Assembly (NCBI RefSeq): GCF_000161795.2
Contig: NZ_CP006882.1
Coordinates: forward strand, 992,001-1,056,000
DNA from: Synechococcus sp. WH 8109
GTDB lineage: Bacteria > Cyanobacteriota > Cyanobacteriia > PCC-6307 > Cyanobiaceae
DNA length: 64,000 bases
Direction of reading: 5' to 3'
How positions within the stretch are numbered: position 1 is the first letter of the stretch; every line of letters begins with the position of its first letter. The notes under the pieces were generated by a model. The model was not told where the DNA came from, did not search any database, and was given only the letters and a program-made list of their open reading frames with translations. A program made the position numbers and the translations under genes. Shown here one piece after another: positions 60,998 to 64,000 of this stretch.

Positions 60998-61744
60998 TCA
61001 GAGCGCCATCAGCAGCATCGCCAAAACTGCCGCAAAAATGGTCTGTAGAGCATTGACCAGCTCATTGCTCAACCAGGTCACGCGATCCTGCACCAGGGCG
61101 CCGAGCAGGCTCTCGCCGAGGGTCGCCACCAGACCAACCAGCATCACGAGCCCTGCCACAGGCCATGAGGGAACCAGCTGCAGGGCAAGCATCACCAGGG
61201 TCATGGCGATGCTGCCGGCGGCACTGGCCAGGGTTCCCTCAAGGCTAATGGCCCCTTCGGTACCTGGTGGAACCACCCGCAGGCTGGTGATCAACACCGT
61301 GGTGCGACCGAAACGCTTGCCGACCTCACTGCCGAAGGTGTCGGCCAACTTGGCGGCAAAACTCGCCGCAAAGCCAACCAAAAACAGCTCATGGGGTTCG
61401 ACACCGGCACCGATGAGCAGTGCCAGGAAGGCTCCAACAGAAGCAGAACCCCAGACGTTTTCTGGGCCGCGTTGACCGCCGCGGGCTTCGGCAAGACCCC
61501 GGCTCTGCTTGTTTTGAAAGCCGATCTTGGTGACCAGACTTCCCAGACAGAGGTAGGCGACCACGGCCAACCAGCCCGACCACCCCAAACAACCCCAAAG
61601 AATCGTGCCCAAGGCAGCCGCATGGACCCATCCACTGCGGGTGAGCACAGATGACCGCTGCGCCAGGGCAATCAAAACCGTGTTCACCAGCAGGGCCTGA
61701 ATCCAAAGTGCGGACATCACACCGTGTTGCAGTGCCCTAAGCAT
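60998..61744 (-). CDS. DUF92 membrane protein, phytyl-phosphate-kinase-like
   Basis: 248 residues from the ATG at 61744 (MLRALQHGVMSALWIQALLV). About seven membrane helices and the TIGR00297/DUF92 motifs GFQNKQSRGLAEARGGQRGP, FAASFAAKLADTFGSEVGKRFG and RVVPPGTEGAISLEGT. In plants (VTE6) and the cyanobacterium Synechocystis this family phosphorylates phytyl phosphate to reuse phytol from chlorophyll breakdown for tocopherol and phylloquinone. The frame continues 120 bases upstream but without protein-like sequence. Confidence 0.85.
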   Translation of the reverse strand: MLRALQHGVMSALWIQALLVNTVLIALAQRSSVLTRSGWVHAAALGTILWGCLGWSGWLAVVAYLCLGSLVTKIGFQNKQSRGLAEARGGQRGPENVWGSASVGAFLALLIGAGVEPHELFLVGFAASFAAKLADTFGSEVGKRFGRTTVLITSLRVVPPGTEGAISLEGTLASAAGSIAMTLVMLALQLVPSWPVAGLVMLVGLVATLGESLLGALVQDRVTWLSNELVNALQTIFAAVLAMLLMAL

Positions 61745-61802
61745 CTCCTGCCTACGGCCATTGCAGAGGGAGAATCGGGGCGTTCGTTCTCTGGTCGACC
61801 GG

Positions 61803-62219
61803 ATGGTGTTCAACAGCAACAAGGGCTTTTTCCTCACCCTGGATGACGCCGCCGCTCCGGCCACCCTCGAGCTGCCTCAACAAAAGGATCCAGTAACCGA
61901 AGATGCACCGGTCGAGGCAGCTGTGGTCGCAGCCTCCGAGCCTTCAGTGGTTGCCAAGCCTTCAGCCCCAGAAGCGGTTGAAGAGACCGTTGCAGAAGCC
62001 AGCTCTGCATCCAGCGCTCAGCCAGCAGCCTCACTCACCACTGCAGAAGCCATCGCCGCTGAACTGGCTGCAGCAGAGGCAGCCCGCCCGGCCGTGACCT
62101 ATTCCACCTTTGCCCCCAGCAACCTCATGCCTGGTGTCGGACTGCGCCAGCGCAGCCGCCGGCCTGGAGCAGCTCTGAAATCCTTCCGGGGGATCGCTCA
62201 GGATCTCTTCAAGAGCTAA
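61803..62219 (+). CDS. alanine-rich hypothetical protein
   Basis: About 138 residues from the ATG at 61803 (MVFNSNKGFFLTLDDAAAPA). The middle is a low-complexity Ala/Val/Glu/Ser tract (VAEASSASSAQPAASLTTAE) and the end is basic (MPGVGLRQRSRRPGAALKSF). The conserved ends with a variable disordered centre suggest an adaptor or linker protein, but no family is recognised. The last 11 bases overlap rsmE. Confidence 0.6.
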   Translation: MVFNSNKGFFLTLDDAAAPATLELPQQKDPVTEDAPVEAAVVAASEPSVVAKPSAPEAVEETVAEASSASSAQPAASLTTAEAIAAELAAAEAARPAVTYSTFAPSNLMPGVGLRQRSRRPGAALKSFRGIAQDLFKS

Positions 62220-62940
62220 TCAGCCCATCACGCCAACGAACCAGTTCCACGGCACCAGCCACCGCGGCAGTCGAACTGCGCAGGATGGTTGATCCCATCT
62301 GGACAGGCTGAATCTGGGCTTCGGTGAACTGCTTCAGTTCCTCTTCGGTCCATCCCCCTTCCGGGCCGACCATGAGCCATGTGAGTTGAACAGGATCGGC
62401 CTGGTGACGCAACCATTGATCTAAGGCCGGTGTGGACGTCTCGCGAGTCACTCCCACCAGACGCTGACCCCGCTCATCTTCCATCCATTGGGATAGGTCT
62501 TTGAGATCGAGCAGCTGTGGCGTCCACAACCGTTCGCACTGCTCCACCGCTTCACGAATGATCGTGGCCCAGCGCTCGGGTCGGTGGTCGGCCTGGGGAA
62601 CACAGCGATCGCAGCGCAGGGGCTGAATCCGATCAATCCCAAGTTCACAGGCCATCCGGACCACCTCATCCATCCCCCGCCGCATCAAGGCCACGGCCAG
62701 GCCCAGATGAGGTTGGGCCAAAGACTCAATCAGTTGCGCTGGCTTATCGAGCGCGAGCAGCTTGGGTTCCACCAGGGTTGCGGTCGTGAGCCGGCCGCAA
62801 CCATCGATCAGATCCACCCGCTCGCCACAGCGCAGGCGCAACACTCTCCGCAGGTAGTGCTGCTCTTCGATGTTGAGCAGAACCGATCCACCCTGCTCCA
62901 GGCGATCCGGCGACAGAAGCAAGCGCCGCCGTTCAGCCAC
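62209..62940 (-). CDS. rsmE: 16S rRNA (uracil-1498-N3)-methyltransferase
   Basis: 243 residues from a GTG at 62940 that overlaps the stop of the DUF3531 gene by eight bases. SPOUT methyltransferase: N-terminal PUA-like part (HYLRRVLRLRCGERVDLIDG), catalytic part ALMRRGMDEVVRMACELGID, and the knot motifs VGPEGGWTEEELKQF and QMGSTILRSSTAAVAG. It modifies U1498 at the decoding site of 16S rRNA. Confidence 0.92.
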   Translation of the reverse strand: MAERRRLLLSPDRLEQGGSVLLNIEEQHYLRRVLRLRCGERVDLIDGCGRLTTATLVEPKLLALDKPAQLIESLAQPHLGLAVALMRRGMDEVVRMACELGIDRIQPLRCDRCVPQADHRPERWATIIREAVEQCERLWTPQLLDLKDLSQWMEDERGQRLVGVTRETSTPALDQWLRHQADPVQLTWLMVGPEGGWTEEELKQFTEAQIQPVQMGSTILRSSTAAVAGAVELVRWRDGLISS

Positions 62941-63382
62941 CGGCAGGGAAAACGCTGTCGGGATGGTCTTCAACCGGCCAATTTTCATTGACCCCACCAA
63001 CGACCAGCTCTTCGATCTGAACCACGTCGGAGTCCAGTTGACGCAGAGCGTTAATCAGAACATCGATGGCAACTCCATCCGACGTACCGAGATCCACCCA
63101 GCAACGTCCCCAGTCGTTCTGGTATTCGAGCTGCCCCATGTTGTGCATCAGGGCTGGCATCGCCGACTCAGCCCCATCGTCGTCGTAGGTCAACCAGCTG
63201 AGATCCGAGCCGGCGTCATGCACCTGCAGGTTTTCTGCGTTGAAGCCGCCCAAACGCCCGATCACGTACCAGCTGTCGAAGACACCATCGACGTAATTCC
63301 GTTCCCCCTGACTGGGGGGTTCCGAGAAACGGATCCATAACCAGCAATTGAAGGGATCGACTTCACGAAAACGAATGTCCAT
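62933..63382 (-). CDS. DUF3531 protein
   Basis: 149 residues starting MDIRFREVDPFNCWLWIRF. Family features: Cys/Trp-rich start, NYVDGVFDSWYVIGRLGGFN and MGQLEYQNDWGRCWVDLGTS. Conserved in cyanobacteria and plastids of plants; function unknown. Co-transcribed with rsmE. Confidence 0.85.
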   Translation of the reverse strand: MDIRFREVDPFNCWLWIRFSEPPSQGERNYVDGVFDSWYVIGRLGGFNAENLQVHDAGSDLSWLTYDDDGAESAMPALMHNMGQLEYQNDWGRCWVDLGTSDGVAIDVLINALRQLDSDVVQIEELVVGGVNENWPVEDHPDSVFPAGG

Positions 63383-63423
63383 GGGGCCATCGCGACACCG
63401 TCATCATCGTTCAAGCTGAACGC

Positions 63424-64000
63424 ATGCTCGAGCTCTCAGGAATCACCTATGCACCTGCAACGGCTGGTGCCCCCATCCTCGACGGCATCGGTTTTCAGAC
63501 GCAGAAGGGACGGCCGCTGCTGATTGCTGGCGCCAGCGGATCCGGAAAGACATCGCTGCTGGAAATCATCAGCGGCCTGGCATCAGCCACATCCGGCAGC
63601 ATCCGCTGGAACGGCAACACGCTGAAACGACGGCAGCTGCGCTGGCTTTGCGGCATTGTTTTCCAGTTTCCCGAGCGCCATTTCCTCGGGCTGAGCGTGG
63701 CTCAGGAACTGCGGCTGGGGCATCGGCGGCTCGGTCATGAGCGCGAACAGAGCGTGCTCGAACGGGTTGGCCTCGACACCATCTCCTCTACAGCGGCGCC
63801 AGAACGGCTGAGCGGCGGGGAGCAACGGCGGCTTGCCCTCGCCGTGCAAATGCTCCGCGGCGCTGAAGTGCTCCTCCTGGATGAACCCACCGCAGGTTTG
63901 GATTGGTCAGTACGTCGGGACGTGCTTAATCTGCTTGCCGGCCTCGCTCGTGAACAGGTGTTGATCGTGGTCACCCATGAACCCGAGCTGTTTCAGGACT
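63424..64000 (+). CDS. ABC transporter ATP-binding protein (3' end outside window)
   Basis: 192 codons visible. Walker A LIAGASGSGKTSLLEIISGL, signature SRLSGGEQRR-type sequence (ERLSGGEQRRLALAVQML), Walker B VLLLDEPTAGLDWS and the H-loop VLIVVTHEPE. The Q-loop is VFQFPERHFLGLSV, whose FPExxFF-like form points to the ECF/CbiO cobalt-type ATPases. The transported substrate is unknown. Confidence 0.88.
   Translation, partial: MLELSGITYAPATAGAPILDGIGFQTQKGRPLLIAGASGSGKTSLLEIISGLASATSGSIRWNGNTLKRRQLRWLCGIVFQFPERHFLGLSVAQELRLGHRRLGHEREQSVLERVGLDTISSTAAPERLSGGEQRRLALAVQMLRGAEVLLLDEPTAGLDWSVRRDVLNLLAGLAREQVLIVVTHEPELFQD

Overview
The window looks like the chromosome of a marine picocyanobacterium, most likely Synechococcus (subcluster 5.1). 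The evidence is photosystem II genes (psb30, a Psb32-type TPM protein), an aerobic chlorophyll cyclase (acsF), a cytochrome b6f cofactor-assembly protein, ycf20, pcxA, families typical of the group (DUF1651, DUF3104, DUF2996, DUF3531) and a pstS-ptrA phosphate-stress pair. The strain cannot be fixed from the sequence alone. Genes are dense: ATGA, TGATG and 8-20 bp overlaps are common, and several convergent pairs overlap at their 3' ends.

1-37.4 kb is conserved core. It holds translation genes (pheT, rpmG, rpsR, metG, rpmF, fmt, trmL, tRNA-Met), RNA and DNA enzymes (an active-looking RNase II, a second RNB protein that seems to have lost its catalytic aspartates, recJ), envelope and transport genes (LptC-like lipoprotein, M23 peptidase, UPF0182, TerC, paired half-size UPF0016/GDT1 genes), photosynthesis functions, cobU, ubiX, tldD/tldE, peroxiredoxin, ftsH and photorespiratory glycerate kinase.

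37.4-47 kb is a flexible region. A 49-bp sequence covering the 3' end of the gene at 36.7-37.5 kb is repeated at 42.94-42.99 kb (45/49 identical), like attL and attR. Between the copies lie a phage major capsid C-terminal remnant with its terminator, an AT-rich membrane protein, a small helix-turn-helix protein, a gene broken by an in-frame stop, small hypotheticals, DUF1651 and DUF3104 genes, and a cluster of TTTTGCGTGCA motifs. The attR-like site lies at the end of a ~117-bp sequence that recurs at 46.12-46.24 kb, so the phosphate module (PHO box, pstS, ptrA) sits between two direct repeats. A frameshifted pseudogene follows.

47-64 kb is core again: mfd, ctpA, ispG, a family 4 uracil-DNA glycosylase, an aminotransferase with a hairpin around its ribosome-binding site, phnD-phnC-phnE and an SGNH hydrolase, a PCP-reductase-domain small protein, a phytyl-phosphate-kinase-like DUF92 protein, rsmE, DUF3531 and the start of an ABC ATPase. 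No rRNA, CRISPR array, transposase or intact integrase was found.
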